Shown here: positions 25,129 to 36,925 of the stretch, in pieces
Layout: each line of letters starts with the position of its first letter
Numbering within the stretch: the first letter of the stretch is position 1
Source of the DNA: Microthyrium microscopicum
Taxonomy: Eukaryota; Ascomycota; Dothideomycetes; Microthyriales; Microthyriaceae
Reading direction: 5' to 3'
Assembly (NCBI GenBank): GCA_010405405.1
Contig: MU004230.1
Span: 4,296,282-4,360,281, forward strand
DNA: 64,000 nucleotides
The notes under the pieces: model-generated
The model's database searches: none
Seen by the model: the letters and a program-made list of their open reading frames with translations, nothing else
What the model was told of the DNA's origin: nothing
Translations under genes and position numbers: made by a program

Positions 25129-26025
25129 TCCTCCCCCTAAGAGTCATGTCAAAAGATGTGAAGAATTTAAGAATAAGGAAGAGGAAGAGAAGATGCGGCC
25201 TCCGGGACATTTTGACAAGAATATATTCATGCAAGTTGTAAACCAGTTATCGCATCAGGCTGAGGCTCATTCTGCACCTGCAGCGCACAGCCTCCTCGAG
25301 CTCGATACTCGGCGTAGTAGATGCAGATCGAGGCTTCATCGCCTTCTCCTCGTTCTTTTCACGGACCGGCTATCCTTTGATGGATTTTCACGCTCCTTAT
25401 GGCCGCCACGCGATGTTTTGTTGACCGGGCAGACTCGTGATGGCATTGGTGTTGATGTTGAGTGTTGCGTTAGTCTTGATGGGGACTAGCACCTTCCCCT
25501 GAGCTCCCTGCCTCCTTACCTTGCGTCTTCCTCTTTTTCCTTCTTTCTTTTAGTTCGTAGGTCATTGAATTCTATTGAAGCGTGAATTGGCTCAATTACG
25601 TCCCCACACTGCCGACTGATGTCTAATCGCGAAGTCCATCGCACTGCTGCTTGTTGGTAGAGTATCTCTTAAGGGATATCCAAGACTCGACGTCTGTCAC
25701 ACTGTCACTCTCCACTGTTCTCCAACCACTTCAAAATGATCCTTATTACTCTGGAATACAAAGAAAGCCCCCATTATTGATAAGAAATTTCGATAAGGTT
25801 GGAGGTGAACATGCAAGTCTGTAGGCTAATGTTTTGAGCTTGATAGATTTGTAATGGACATATCCAGCGGCATCGGTAAGACGTAATATTCGTATATTTG
25901 TCGTTATACAACGACATCCAGGAACCATGAAATCAGTCATTTGTACGCGTATAATGGCCTACAAATGATCGACGAGGTAGCTCAATCAATTTCCAAGAAT
26001 ACATCCAAGTTGAGCAATTTCCAAA
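25129..26025. other. Intergenic: shared upstream region of divergent genes
   Basis: Lies between the DUF6536-type gene and the flavin monooxygenase. No convincing gene. A T/C-rich tract at about 25510-25560 is leader-like. Confidence 0.45.
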
Positions 26026-27210
26026 ATGCCAGTCGAATTCATCAGCCTTACGCCTCCCAATGCGTCAACCGAATTGAAGCCACTTTCGGGCGCAGGTGTA
26101 GATGTAGACTTTCTTGTCCGTTACTCCAAGACGCTCGATGACTATGGGTTCAATTACACTCTCATTCCATATGGATCATCTGGATTCGATCCATGGACTA
26201 TTGGCGCAACCGTTGCAGCACATACTAAGAACATCAAAGTCATTATCGCACTCCGACCAAACACCTTATATCCAACTGTCGCGGCAAAGGCTCTCGCCAC
26301 TCTTGATCAGCTTAGTAAAGGAAGAGTTGTCGTCCACTTTATCGCTGGAGGCAGTGATGCCGAGCAAGCCAAGGAAGGCGACTTCTTGACCAAGGAACAG
26401 CGATACGCAAGACTTGAGGACTACATCAAGATCCTTCGTCGTGCCTGGAAGTCAGCGGATCCGTTTGATTGGGAGAGTGAGCATTACAAGTTCAAGCAAT
26501 TCAGTAACTCGGTCCGTCCAACCAAAGGCACCATTCCCGTCTCGGTCGGCGGATCATCTGACGACGCATACCGCATCGGTGGCTCTCTAGCGGACATTTT
26601 CGGCCTCTGGGGAGAACCACTGAAAGAAACGAAGGAGCAAATCGATCGAGTCTACGCTGAGGCCAAGAAAGCCGGCCGAGCTGATAATGACCGTCCACGA
26701 ATTTGGGTCACTTTCCGACCCATCATTGCTGAAACCGACGAGCTCGCCTGGGCTAAAGCACACCGCCACCTCGCCACGTTGAAAGCAAACAGTGGTGCCT
26801 CAGCAGCCAATGGAGACAGCAAGAAGCCAAACGGAGACGCAAAGCCGGTCAACGGTAAACGCAAGGCAAATGGAGAGCCATCTTCTGCCCCAGGGCCGCA
26901 AAACGTTGGCTCTCAGAGACTACTAGAAATTGCTTCTCGAGGCGACGTACATGATCGAGCGCTTTGGTATCCGACTGTGACTGCGACCGGTGCTCGTGGT
27001 GCATCCACCGCGCTCGTTGGCTCGCCGAATACACTTGCAGACTCGATTCTGGATTATGTGGACTTGGGAGCTGACTTGATCTCGATTCGTGGGTACGATA
27101 ATTTCAATGATGCGGTAGATTATGGCCGATATATCTTGCCGAGGGTTCGGGAGGAATTGGCGGAACGTGAAGAACCTTCTCCTAAGCGTTCGAAGCGGTC
27201 CAAGGCATGA
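26026..27210 (+). CDS. Luciferase-like FMN-dependent monooxygenase (alkanesulfonate monooxygenase type)
   Basis: Single exon, 394 residues. The fold is that of the bacterial-luciferase superfamily (SsuD/MsuD-like): a short strand MPVEFISL, then FDPWTIGATVAAHTKNIKVI and LATLDQLSKGRVVVHFIAGG, the usual flavin-pocket pattern. TKEQRYARLEDYIKILRRAW and the conserved VSVGGSSDDA follow. Such enzymes use reduced FMN from a partner reductase to oxygenate small substrates, often sulfonates. The substrate here is not known. Unusual features are a low-complexity insert of about 35 residues (about 254-290; Asn/Lys/Pro/Gly repeats such as KKPNGDAK) within the barrel and a basic C-terminus (PSPKRSKRSKA) that could act as a nuclear signal. 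No intron. Confidence 0.86.
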   Translation: MPVEFISLTPPNASTELKPLSGAGVDVDFLVRYSKTLDDYGFNYTLIPYGSSGFDPWTIGATVAAHTKNIKVIIALRPNTLYPTVAAKALATLDQLSKGRVVVHFIAGGSDAEQAKEGDFLTKEQRYARLEDYIKILRRAWKSADPFDWESEHYKFKQFSNSVRPTKGTIPVSVGGSSDDAYRIGGSLADIFGLWGEPLKETKEQIDRVYAEAKKAGRADNDRPRIWVTFRPIIAETDELAWAKAHRHLATLKANSGASAANGDSKKPNGDAKPVNGKRKANGEPSSAPGPQNVGSQRLLEIASRGDVHDRALWYPTVTATGARGASTALVGSPNTLADSILDYVDLGADLISIRGYDNFNDAVDYGRYILPRVREELAEREEPSPKRSKRSKA

Positions 27211-27733
27211 TCGTGATAGGTAAATTGATGTTGGGTGGTTTATGTCTGCTCTTTAAATGGTACGGAAATCTGAAGAATCGCATTCTTGAAATAGCTGCAC
27301 TGAGATTTACTAAATGTCCATGTACTTAATCAGACAATTCATTTGGACTTTGAGGATATCATAAAGCTTGTTATTCAATTGTCGCTGTAAAGTTAACCAC
27401 ATGCATGAAAGTCCTGTGCAGAATTCAAAACCTTCAAATCCTCAGGAAAAATATGCTAAGCTGTGATAGACAATGATGATTATCTACACAGAACTCGAGT
27501 CTTGGAGGGCGTACAGAACGTTGCGAGGTAGGCCTATTTCCGAAAGCACGCCATTTTGAACTGAGAGGAATGTCCCTTGAAATCAAGGTTGATTACTTAT
27601 TCACAGACTCGATGACACAAAGCATTTTGGGTCGTCTTAATTTTATGTCCATAAAAAAGTGAGATTTTACATTTGATTATTTTAGTAAATCTCCTGGCAA
27701 GAGTAGCCGGAAGGTGTGATATCACCACCCACA
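27211..27733. other. Intergenic, no gene seen
   Basis: Separates two plus-strand genes. No recognisable signal. Confidence 0.45.
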
Positions 27734-30352
27734 ATGAGGCTGCTATCAAGCACTGAACGAAGCAACCTTGCGGGCAACTACTTTGCACCAGAAGGTCTCT
27801 ATGAACACATTAAAGGCCTTCCATTTCTAGGGACGTTGGCTTGCGAAACAAAGATTCTGACTGCAGGCCAATGGACGGAAATCATAATCACGTATACTGT
27901 GGGAGGAAGTGGTCTGGCAGATGGAGCCTGGATTAAAGGTACCTTCAAGTTTTATTCGGTATGTCTATCCTCACTTCTAAAATTCGTGAGAGACTAGGAT
28001 GAAGAGAGGCCTGTTTATTGAGCGACGGTGATCCTGCTTCAGGCTGCCACAAAATAGAAAGAGAACTATACCTTGAAGTTACTTGCTAAGACACACAGGA
28101 TTGGGCATTATTCCAAACATCAGATCCAGCATCTGACAACTACGTCTCCGCCGAATATGAAGCCAACACACTACTTCCTGGCCAAACACCGGCAACAGTA
28201 CAAGGATTAGCTGTGAGATTCGACCAGAAAGGACACGAGAGGCCTTACCAAAAGGCCATCATCATCGACATAGTGGATGGCTACCTCAATCCTGGAGACA
28301 AGATCATCGTCAGACTTGGAGATAGACGTCATGGCGCACGAGGGACTCGCGTACAAACATTTGTCGAAGAGGACTTTCGAATGAGGTGGTATATCGATCC
28401 AGTTGGCACATCTCGGTTTGCGCCAATCAAACCAGATCTAATCTTCAATATACAGAGTGGAGCGATTTCGAAGCTTAAGGTTATCAGTCCGAGATTGGTG
28501 CGACCCGATACGGATTTTCCTCTTCATGTACATACAGAGGATGTGTGGGGAAATGCGACTACAAACCAGGAAGATTTGCAGGCACATATTCGTGTTGTAC
28601 ACAAAGAGTCTGAGCAGAGAGTCGTAGATTCGACCATATCATTGAACTCTGATGGATGGACGTACGGATCTTTGAAGCTCTTTTTAAAGAGACAGGGACA
28701 ACATTTGATTAGTGTTTCAGTGATTGACTTGTCAGGGAACACCATCATTGCTCGAGACGAATTCATCAGTGTCAAGGCGGATTTAGTAGTGCCTAGATTA
28801 TTGTACGCCGACCTGCACGTCCACTCTGATGATACTGTGGGGACCAACTCGACTACGTACAACTTCTCGTACGCGCAAAAGATTGCTGGAATGGATATCG
28901 TCGGGTATACAGCGAATGACTTCAACATCACCAAAGAACGATGGGAGCAGACTGTTGAAATCATCAAGAGGACGAACCAGCCTGGCGAGCTTGTGATTTT
29001 TCCAGGTACCGAGTGGTGTGGTAATTCGGCAGCTGGTGGAGACCATAACGTCGTTTTTCTGGACGATTTGGAGACTTCGAAGATAGAGTTTCCTATCGAT
29101 CGCAACGGCAATGTCGCGCGCAGCTTCGAGTGGAATGAGGACGGACCTGCGGAACTGCTTCCTGGGGTACCAAGTCCATTCAATATTGCTGTGATTTACT
29201 AATAATTCATAGGCATGGCCTCTCGACGAAGTATACGCAACCTACGCCCACGCTCCATCCTCCCACCTAATGATCCCGCACGTCGGCGGCCGTCGATGTA
29301 ACCTATCATGGCACCACCCACAACTAGAACGACTTCTCGAGATCGGTAGCGCCTGGGGCCATTTCGAATGGTTACTCAAAGACGCAGTATCTCGAGGTTG
29401 GAAAATGGGCGTATGCGCCAACTCTGATGAGCATCGTGGCCGATGTGGAGGCGGTGTGCCTGGGACGGCCGTCTTTGGGACCAAGGGTGGATTGACTGGT
29501 GTGTTGGCACCTTCGCTGAACCGGAAGAGTGTCGCTGAGGCGTTGAGAAGTCGGCGTACGTTTGCTACGACTGGGGAGCGCTTGGCAGGTCTGTTATATA
29601 CTGATGATGGGGCAGTGCAAGGTGATGATATACGGTTGAAGGTTGGTCAGAGTGTGAAGCTGAATTATTTGGTTTGTGGGGGAAGTGGATTCTCGTCAGT
29701 CGAGGCTTGGGACGGAAATGGCATCATGTGGCAACGAGATCTAATCGCTGAGACAGAAACTTCGTCTCAGGTCAAGAAATTGATTGTCACCTGGGGAGGA
29801 GCTCGACTTTTGGACCGCTATCGAGAAGCGGTTTGGGATGGCATCATCTCTATCGAGGGAGATGGTTGTACAATCAAAGATGTGCAGCCTTTTGGCGGTG
29901 TCGTCGACGTGCCAGAGGAAAAGGTTGCCCTTCAGTCTGATACCAGGATAGTCTTTCAGACGCGAACAAGCGGTGACTTTGATGGAGCGTTGATTTCATT
30001 CGACGACAGTCAGAAGTTGCCAGCGAAGATACTGATAGAAGGCCGATTGAGTGGTTACGTGAAGGTAGGGGACGCCCTCAAGCCTAATTCGCATAAAGCA
30101 GAACCTATTTTTGTCCTGGAGGCCACGATCGACGAGTTACAGAGTCACGGCGGGAAGACCATTGAGTTGGCCGGAGGTGCCGACCTGCATGTCAATGCGA
30201 AGCTATCCAGCGTAAATGATCTTCCCACAGAAGTCCAAGGCCACTTTTCTGCTGCCGTACTAGAAGGAAAGAAAGCTCGAAGTGTATACATGGTCGCGCG
30301 CGAATGGGACGGAGGAAAAGTTATTACAAGTCCGGTGTTCCTGGAAGTATGA
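27734..30352 (+). CDS. PHP-fold metallohydrolase with DUF3604-like organisation
   Basis: Three exons: 27734-27958, 28099-29166 and 29213-30352. The introns are 140 bp (GTATGT...CAG) and 46 bp (GTACCA...TAG with a perfect TACTAAT branch), and the product is 810 residues. A beta-rich N-terminal region precedes the PHP-type metal site. H315 and H317 lie in ADLHVHSDD. H454 lies in IPHVGG and is followed by a WHHPQLE stretch. D503 and H505 lie in ANSDEH. A C-terminal beta-rich region follows. PHP enzymes are metal-dependent phosphoesterases or hydrolases; DUF3604 members are of unknown substrate and are mostly bacterial. No signal peptide is evident. Splicing at 29167 is needed to keep the metal site in frame. 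The family name is from memory; the metal-binding pattern is seen directly. Confidence 0.8.
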
Positions 30353-33311
30353 CTCTAGTGCTATGGCGCAACATTGTGCTTAGCGCATAAGTCTTGATAT
30401 AGATTTCAAACGCGGTCTAGAGATCGCGATATATCTCTAAAGTCGCCGATCTTTCATAGCAGACAGTGGTCATTTCGAAAGTGACAGCTCCGTGACTGGC
30501 GCCCTCGTTCATCACTGCTGCTTGGCTCTTCATATCTGTTTGACAAGATCGTCACTGACCATGTAGGTCTCGAACAGTTTTTGCACGAAGCCTTTCTAGT
30601 GTGTATGGCATTCTTCTGGTGCGGAGCGTTGCTGTTGCATCGAAAACGATAAGCCCGCACGAAGAGATCTATAATTGGACTACCCGTAGAGATTCCGTTC
30701 CCGTGTTAGGTGACTTGGTACACTCGTATAGGAGGAATTTTCGAGTGGTGAAAATCAACTGGTTGGAAAAACAACGAGCGACCTTACCGGGACATATCGA
30801 AAGGTTTTCGTCTCCGCGCGGGAGCCGCTGATCGGTCTTCCATGGAAGCTGGCAACGTGTGTAACATGACGTGCATGACAGGAAGCGAGGCGGATTGGAT
30901 GGCATGCCGCGTCTGCAGGCGTACCTGATCCCGTTCTTGTACTTAAGTGACACGTCAAATGCTGCTTTGGGAGAGGTGCGGCTGGGGTAAGTTGGTCGTG
31001 GACGAGTACGTTTGGTGTATGAATACTTTGCAGTATTTGCTTTAGGTAAAGACGAGTTCTAGATAGCCTTCGCCTTGGACGCAATGGTGGTTGTCTCTGA
31101 GAGTTTGGTCAACTTTTGGCTTGTTTGTGAGCGTGGCTGGGCTGAATCTGGCTCGTCGGGTTGTACAATATACGAGTCTGTAATACAAAGCCGTCTCCAT
31201 GAGGTTCAAGCGAGTTTGTTGCCGCTGCCAAGTGCCGTGAACTTATTGCCTTCTTTGGCCACTTTCTGCTTCAAGCACTCATCAATGGGGGATGCGTGCA
31301 TGGTGAAGTGACTAGTCACATCGATAGAGGCGAGGGAAGTGCCGTTGTCACCGATTGTCTCTTTTCTCTGCCTTTCTCTCGTCCTATAGATCGACTGTCG
31401 ACATATCATTTGGTGCCTCACCAGTTGTATGGCTAATCAGAGTCGGTGGGCACATGTCGCTTCTTGAGGCTGTAGACCCCGGCGTTTCGTTCATGCCGTG
31501 CAGCCGATGCCAAACAGAGTGAATTCCTGGTTCGTGGGGAGAATATGCAGTGGACAAAATAATTGGCAATCTCTATCAACTACGATTACTGCTCAGTTGC
31601 CATCGACAGCTCTATTGGGTGCTATACTTCCATCGATTGTGATGCTGTTAGCTCAACTCATTGACCGCCGAATGAGATATAGTATGGTCTGGTTTGTAAA
31701 GACATGGTGGTTGATGATAGCGTGCCATCTATTTTGTCCACCCGTTGGAAGGTTACGCTGCATTTGCTAAAACTTTGTCAGGATTTCTCTTCCCCGGCTC
31801 AAGCGAACTGGCGGACTGGGCTTTTCGCTGTTGGCCGTCCCGGAAACGTTTCTGGGTTCTCTTGTTATTGCCAGGTCTTGACCTGTCAATTTTGCTTGTA
31901 TTCTCTTCTGGAGAGCTTGGGCAGCCATTTTGGGTGTGATCTCCTAGAGTACGCATTTCTCTTCAGCGTCTTCACGCAATTGACTGGACCGCTACTTGAT
32001 TTAGTAAGTAGCCATCTCAATCCTGACTCTGGTAGAACTCACCATTCGGCTCAATACTCCAAAAAAGTAGCTGTTGGCCAAAGGCATCGCGGCTTCGAGG
32101 ACGAGAATATCAACTTATCATTGGACCCCATTGCTCCACTAACCACGGCCCTTCCCGGCGCACCTCTCCACGCGACGCATCGCAGGTTTAATGTTGCAAC
32201 TTTCCAGCCATCCACTTCCGACGTTGACAGCTTAATTCTAGCAAGGGAGTAGTGGCAAGCAGTTCAACTGCAAATACTCCGCATATTGTGGACCCTCTCT
32301 GCCGCTGGGGGCCTGACGCGATAATTATCGCATTATCGCGCACAATACTGGTCAAGCGATTGGAATCATTGGAAACCGAGAGTGACCTGGGGGGTTGCTA
32401 TATGCATGCCTGTCCGATGCCTGGTCCTGCAGCGGGGTGTGAATCGGAAAGACGGGTTGCAGTGGCTGACCTGTTGCTTGCTGCTTGTCACCGAAGACGC
32501 TGCTCTTGCTGATTGCTGCTGCTGTTCCTTAGCCTTTGCGTGGTCGCTGTGCAGTGTGTGGTGGTGTTGGTTTTGACTTTTGTTTTTCTGCTTCTGGACG
32601 AGGAGACCATCCAGAATCCATCCCATTTTCTCTCTCTCCCCACACTCTTTTCCCTGGCCGCTTCGACCATCGCCCTGTGCGGCATTTCAATCACTTCCAA
32701 GGTTCGCTCACCGCTTTTCTCAACCGAGCACATCTGTCGATTACGGGATCCGAAGCTGTCAATTCTTGGCCTGTTTGGGTGGGTAGAGTTGCCCAGAGTG
32801 TCAGCCCCCCATACGTTAAATTGTGGAGAGAGTGTTGAACCACAGTTGCGCACTCTTACCTTCAGTGCTACATTAACTCTCTCTTATACGTCTGCATCTG
32901 ACCGAATTGACTGTTTCCCCGCCCATCTGGACTCGTTGAGCTGTGCTGCGTCAGGGTGACTGCAGACGCTGTCTACTACCCAACTTCATGTGATGCGATT
33001 AAGGACTCGATCTTTGCTTTGCATCAGAATAATACTGAACGCTCGCGGCTTGACTCACCAGCTCCATTTTTGGAAGTTCCTGGACATCTTGACGAAATCG
33101 AAAACCTCTTCACAGTTGCCACTAATTGACTTGTCAAATTCGATTGTCAATACACTCCCCGTGGCAGGCTAGTCGTGATTGCCTCCCCCTCACCATCCTG
33201 GTCACTCCCACCCTTTACTACTTCTAAACCTTGCCGATGCTCTTTTGAGCACTTCCTGTTCTTCCTCATGGTTTGACTACAACCCACTCTCATTTTTTCT
33301 ACTGCCACAAC
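30353..33311. other. 3 kb intergenic stretch and long leader of the WD40 gene
   Basis: Several open frames of 60-180 codons occur on both strands but none has recognisable domains, signal peptides or credible splice partners. From about 32500 to 33270 the sequence is T/C-rich, as in long leaders or promoters of regulated fungal genes. Confidence 0.45.
33268..33276 (+). promoter_or_regulatory. Two-codon upstream ORF before the WD40 gene
   Basis: ATG GTT TGA ends 35 bp before the main ATG at 33312. If the leader includes it, it could reduce initiation at the main start. Transcript extent is unknown. Confidence 0.35.
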
Positions 33312-35405
33312 ATGGAGGAATTGGAAGAGATGAGTGAACCCCACCGGCGAGAGCTCATGGACAACTCAACCACCGTCACCAACACCAATGCCGAGGCACC
33401 TCCTATACTGGATCGAAGCTTGGCTGAAAGTCAAAATGGTTCCCTATTTCGACAAGTCTGGGGCATCCCGAATATCGGCAATGGCCCTGCCGTCGATTTC
33501 AATCCTCTACCAACAAGCAAGACTGTCTCAGTTGCAGTGTCAGTCGTTGATGAGGATACTGATATGATGAGGGACGAATGGACTTCCGAAGAGCTAGGAG
33601 AGACTGAAATCATATCGATCAGTCCCAATAGCAACGGTGCAGAAATGACTATGCCAAGCTACCAATTTTCGGATTCTTCAACGGACATGGACTCTCAAGA
33701 CTCGTTTGACGATGATTCGAGTATGGAAGCTACAGCGGAAACGCTGGCCAACCTACGCGGATCTATTGTGGAACTGACGCTCAATAATGGGTTATTAAAT
33801 CGGCCCGTATCTGAACTACCGAGAATAGAAGAGCCGATACAACTGGGGGACATGGAAGAGTTACTACCATTGGCTCCTATGGCGCCAACTCCGTTTGCTT
33901 TTGATAATTTTGCAGATTTAGGATCTCCAGGCGCGAATCTCTTTGATCATGAGTCGATATACTCCCGTATCAATAATCTGGTACCTGCATTACAGAGAAC
34001 TTTTGCTGGCCATCACGATCCACCTTTGTCCATGGAAGAGAGAGCACCAGATTTATGGGCATCAATTAGCCTATGGAGTCGAAGACATCCTCACCGCGTG
34101 GCGTCAGTTATAATACCACCGGAACCACTTAACTCTGTTGCTGGCCCGAGAGAAGAGGGAGAGTGTCAAGGTATTGGGTTCGGGACGGACAAAGTCAGAT
34201 GCACGCGGAAAGAGATTATGGAATTTAGAGTTGATGAATACTCTTCCAACAACAATATCAGAGCCGACTCTGGATCCTGGCTTCGTGCTTTTAAGGAGAC
34301 TACCTCCCCCTATAGACTGTCACGGACACACTCTCAAGCGATTGCGAAGAACGATCACTTTCAGTTACGAAACCTCCTTGTATCAACATCACAGCATGAT
34401 GCCTATTACCCAAGGAAATGGAACGTCTTTCACGTCGATCCAGCCAACTCTGTTGGCTCCGACGAACCCCCTACGCCAATCATGGATCTCGAGCATCTCG
34501 GCCAACAAGACATCAGTGGATGCCGAATCACAACTCTCACCACTGTTGATCCATCTATTCTTTTCGCTGGCTGCTTTCACGGCCAGTACGCATACATAAA
34601 CCTCGGCTCCTCCAACCCCTTCTCCCAACCTCCCACCACAGGTCACGCCTGCTCTCGCGACATCATTAATTACGTAGACTCTACGGCTGCCAGCCCAAAT
34701 TCACCAACCGCCGTGATGGCCACAAATGACTACAAACAATCCCTCGTATTCCTCGACTGCGCCCGCAATTCAATCGTCTCCACCCACTCCTACGCCTCGG
34801 CACTCAATCTACTGAGTTCTCGCGACGCCATCGTAAATTGCGCTGCGACCTCTCCAGATGGCCGCCTGCGCGCTCTTGTCGGCGACTTTCCCGGCCTGCT
34901 CCTCACCGACGCTCGCTCTGGTCTCGCCATCTCCGATGCTGTTCCAATGTCATCTTCAGGCCCTCGCGCGCAACCTGCCAGTTTTGCCGTCGCATGGGCT
35001 CCAGACAGCGTGACACTGGCAACAGGCAGTGAAGATGGTCGTGTGCGACTCTGGGATGCGCGCATGTGGCGAGTCCATGCACACATGGACAGCATCATGG
35101 CGAACGTACGCACACTACGCTTCGCACCGGCAGGCTCGTCTGAAGCACTAGGCGCAGGAGCTGGAGCTCCAGTGCTGATAGCTGCCGAGGCTGTGGATTT
35201 AGTGCACGTGCTGGATGGACAGAACGGCCGCGTAATGCAAAGTCTACATTACTTTGGTGAATGTGCCGGCCTCTCAATCGCAAAAGACGCAAGCAGTCTC
35301 ATGCTGGCCAACTCAGACTCAAGCTTTGGCGGTCTGATGGTCTGGGAGCAAGGCCGGAGAGGACGATATCGGCGACATTGTGAGGACTACAGCGATAGCG
35401 ATTGA
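33312..35405 (+). CDS. WD40-repeat protein, possibly DUF2415-containing
   Basis: Single exon of 697 residues from ATG 33312 (context ACAACATGG). The first 210 residues are acidic and probably disordered (DSSTDMDSQDSFDDDSSMEA). The second half has beta-propeller features: FAVAWAPDSVTLATGSEDGRVRLWD is a textbook WD40 blade, with weaker blades before it (about 470-590) and after it. Such proteins act as scaffolds. From memory, fungal proteins with this arrangement often carry DUF2415 around the clear blade, but I cannot confirm that. No pathway can be named. A two-codon upstream ORF lies 35 bp before the start. Confidence 0.78.
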   Translation: MEELEEMSEPHRRELMDNSTTVTNTNAEAPPILDRSLAESQNGSLFRQVWGIPNIGNGPAVDFNPLPTSKTVSVAVSVVDEDTDMMRDEWTSEELGETEIISISPNSNGAEMTMPSYQFSDSSTDMDSQDSFDDDSSMEATAETLANLRGSIVELTLNNGLLNRPVSELPRIEEPIQLGDMEELLPLAPMAPTPFAFDNFADLGSPGANLFDHESIYSRINNLVPALQRTFAGHHDPPLSMEERAPDLWASISLWSRRHPHRVASVIIPPEPLNSVAGPREEGECQGIGFGTDKVRCTRKEIMEFRVDEYSSNNNIRADSGSWLRAFKETTSPYRLSRTHSQAIAKNDHFQLRNLLVSTSQHDAYYPRKWNVFHVDPANSVGSDEPPTPIMDLEHLGQQDISGCRITTLTTVDPSILFAGCFHGQYAYINLGSSNPFSQPPTTGHACSRDIINYVDSTAASPNSPTAVMATNDYKQSLVFLDCARNSIVSTHSYASALNLLSSRDAIVNCAATSPDGRLRALVGDFPGLLLTDARSGLAISDAVPMSSSGPRAQPASFAVAWAPDSVTLATGSEDGRVRLWDARMWRVHAHMDSIMANVRTLRFAPAGSSEALGAGAGAPVLIAAEAVDLVHVLDGQNGRVMQSLHYFGECAGLSIAKDASSLMLANSDSSFGGLMVWEQGRRGRYRRHCEDYSDSD

Positions 35406-36377
35406 AATGATCCACCTCTCTGGTGCATAATACCAGTGATCCAACACGGACAGTCGGGGACAGCTTTGATGCTAGCATTGGCATTTTGTTTTTCCATTTC
35501 ATAGCATTGATATTCCCCATTTTTTGACACAGCGAGCATCTGGGTGGCTTTTCTTTCCATTGCAACAGGCGCAAGGACTTTTTCCACGGACTGCATTATT
35601 ATTAGCATTTTTCATCTGTTGTTTCGTAGTAATGTCTTGCAGGCCAAGGCCTGGAGGTATAGGATAAGGGAACGGACTGAAGATACCCAAGGGGAACAAG
35701 CATTGTTGAAGGAGTAGACAGTTCATTAGTAGTAGTTGATCTGATATATCATGAACACTAACTAATACATATATTTGACAAAATCATCTTGGAAAATACT
35801 CTTTGATTGCTAAATAATTAGACTTGGGTAAGTTCAATGGGTAAAGTTTATTTGTAGTATATATTCGGAAGTTGGGAATTCGGATATAAATCACCACTAC
35901 ACGGTGTCTCTCGGTGTGTTCTAGGGACTTGTCAATTTCAATACGCACTCCGAGACTAGGGCTGTCGCCGCATTTCATAGACCGGGCTTGGTCAGCCTAG
36001 CCGGTGATTTTTTTGCCATTTTGGAACAGGCTGCTTGGTCAACTCTTGGGATGGCCGCAGCACCATCTAGGTTACTAATCTTTTTGTCAGGATCTAGAGA
36101 TAGCTATATCGCTCAAACTTTCACTCTGATGTATTTTTCATGCTGACTTATGGTTGTTTGAAGGGAAAATGTCGGATATAAATGCTGTCCTGCGCGGTGA
36201 GAGCTGGCCTCCGGAGTCCGGACACCATTCTAGCGTAATATGATGTAGAGCATCTAGCAAACATCATCATAATCACTAGATTTAGATTCAGCTTATATCA
36301 TAAAATGAGCACATAAATCGCGCTAACAAAGGGGTATCATAATGTTTCCAACTCCCGCAAATGCATCACCACAAATC
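35406..36377. other. Intergenic between convergent genes
   Basis: 3' regions of the WD40 gene and Med22. AT-rich in parts; no gene seen. Confidence 0.5.
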
Positions 36378-36925
36378 TCAATACTCCGGTCCCTTCAGCC
36401 TTGCAGCAAATCCCTCAGCACTCGCCCCCTTCTCGTCCGCCAACTTTGTCCCGTGCTCAATGAGTTTCCTTACAAGCTCTAATATATCGTCTAATTCCTC
36501 CTTCTCCTCCTGTGGTCGCACAGTATCGAGCTTGCCGAATAGCCACATCTCTTGCATTTGTCGTATCGTCATGGTTAAGCCTTCTGCGGCTCTGATCTAC
36601 CACCATCACTGCGTTAGTGCCATGAGGGTCTAAGAGGTCTTTTGGTTGGAAGTGTACCATATTTTGCACGCGGAGCTCGGTTTGCAAGGATCGGTCTTTG
36701 ACGGAAACGAGATCTGTTCGTTCGTCGCGTGATTTAGTCTGCAGTTGACGCGTTAGTGAAAAGTGGATGGAAATGAAGGAGGTATGAGCGTACGGCAACG
36801 TCATCTAGGATGTTTTGAAAGTTTTTGACGAGGGCGTCGGTTTGGACGTTTATCCTCTTCCGCATGGTTTCGCCACTGCGTGCTTCTTTGTCTAGAAATT
36901 TTGGGATGTCTAGGCCTGACTCCAT
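36378..36925 (-). CDS. MED22: Mediator complex subunit 22 (Med22/Srb6)
   Basis: Three exons, 36794-36925, 36658-36738 and 36378-36596, with phase-0 introns of 55 and 61 bp, give 143 residues, the usual fungal Med22 size. The subunit belongs to the Mediator head and links activators to RNA polymerase II. The helical N-terminus (RINVQTDALVKNFQNILDD), then a central helix (SLQTELRVQNMIRAAEGL once spliced) and the MQEMWLFGKLDTV segment match the Surf5/Med22 family. Neither intron contains an in-frame alternative that preserves these helices. It is divergent from HIS5 with 356 bp between the start codons. Confidence 0.88.

Noticed and set aside
22329-30352. Biosynthetic gene cluster around the membrane protein, monooxygenase and PHP hydrolase
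   Set aside because: No backbone enzyme (PKS, NRPS, terpene synthase) or pathway regulator lies nearby, and the neighbours are housekeeping genes.
31704-32252. 182-codon plus-strand frame in the 3 kb gap
   Set aside because: No domain, signal peptide or splice context; composition looks like translated non-coding DNA.
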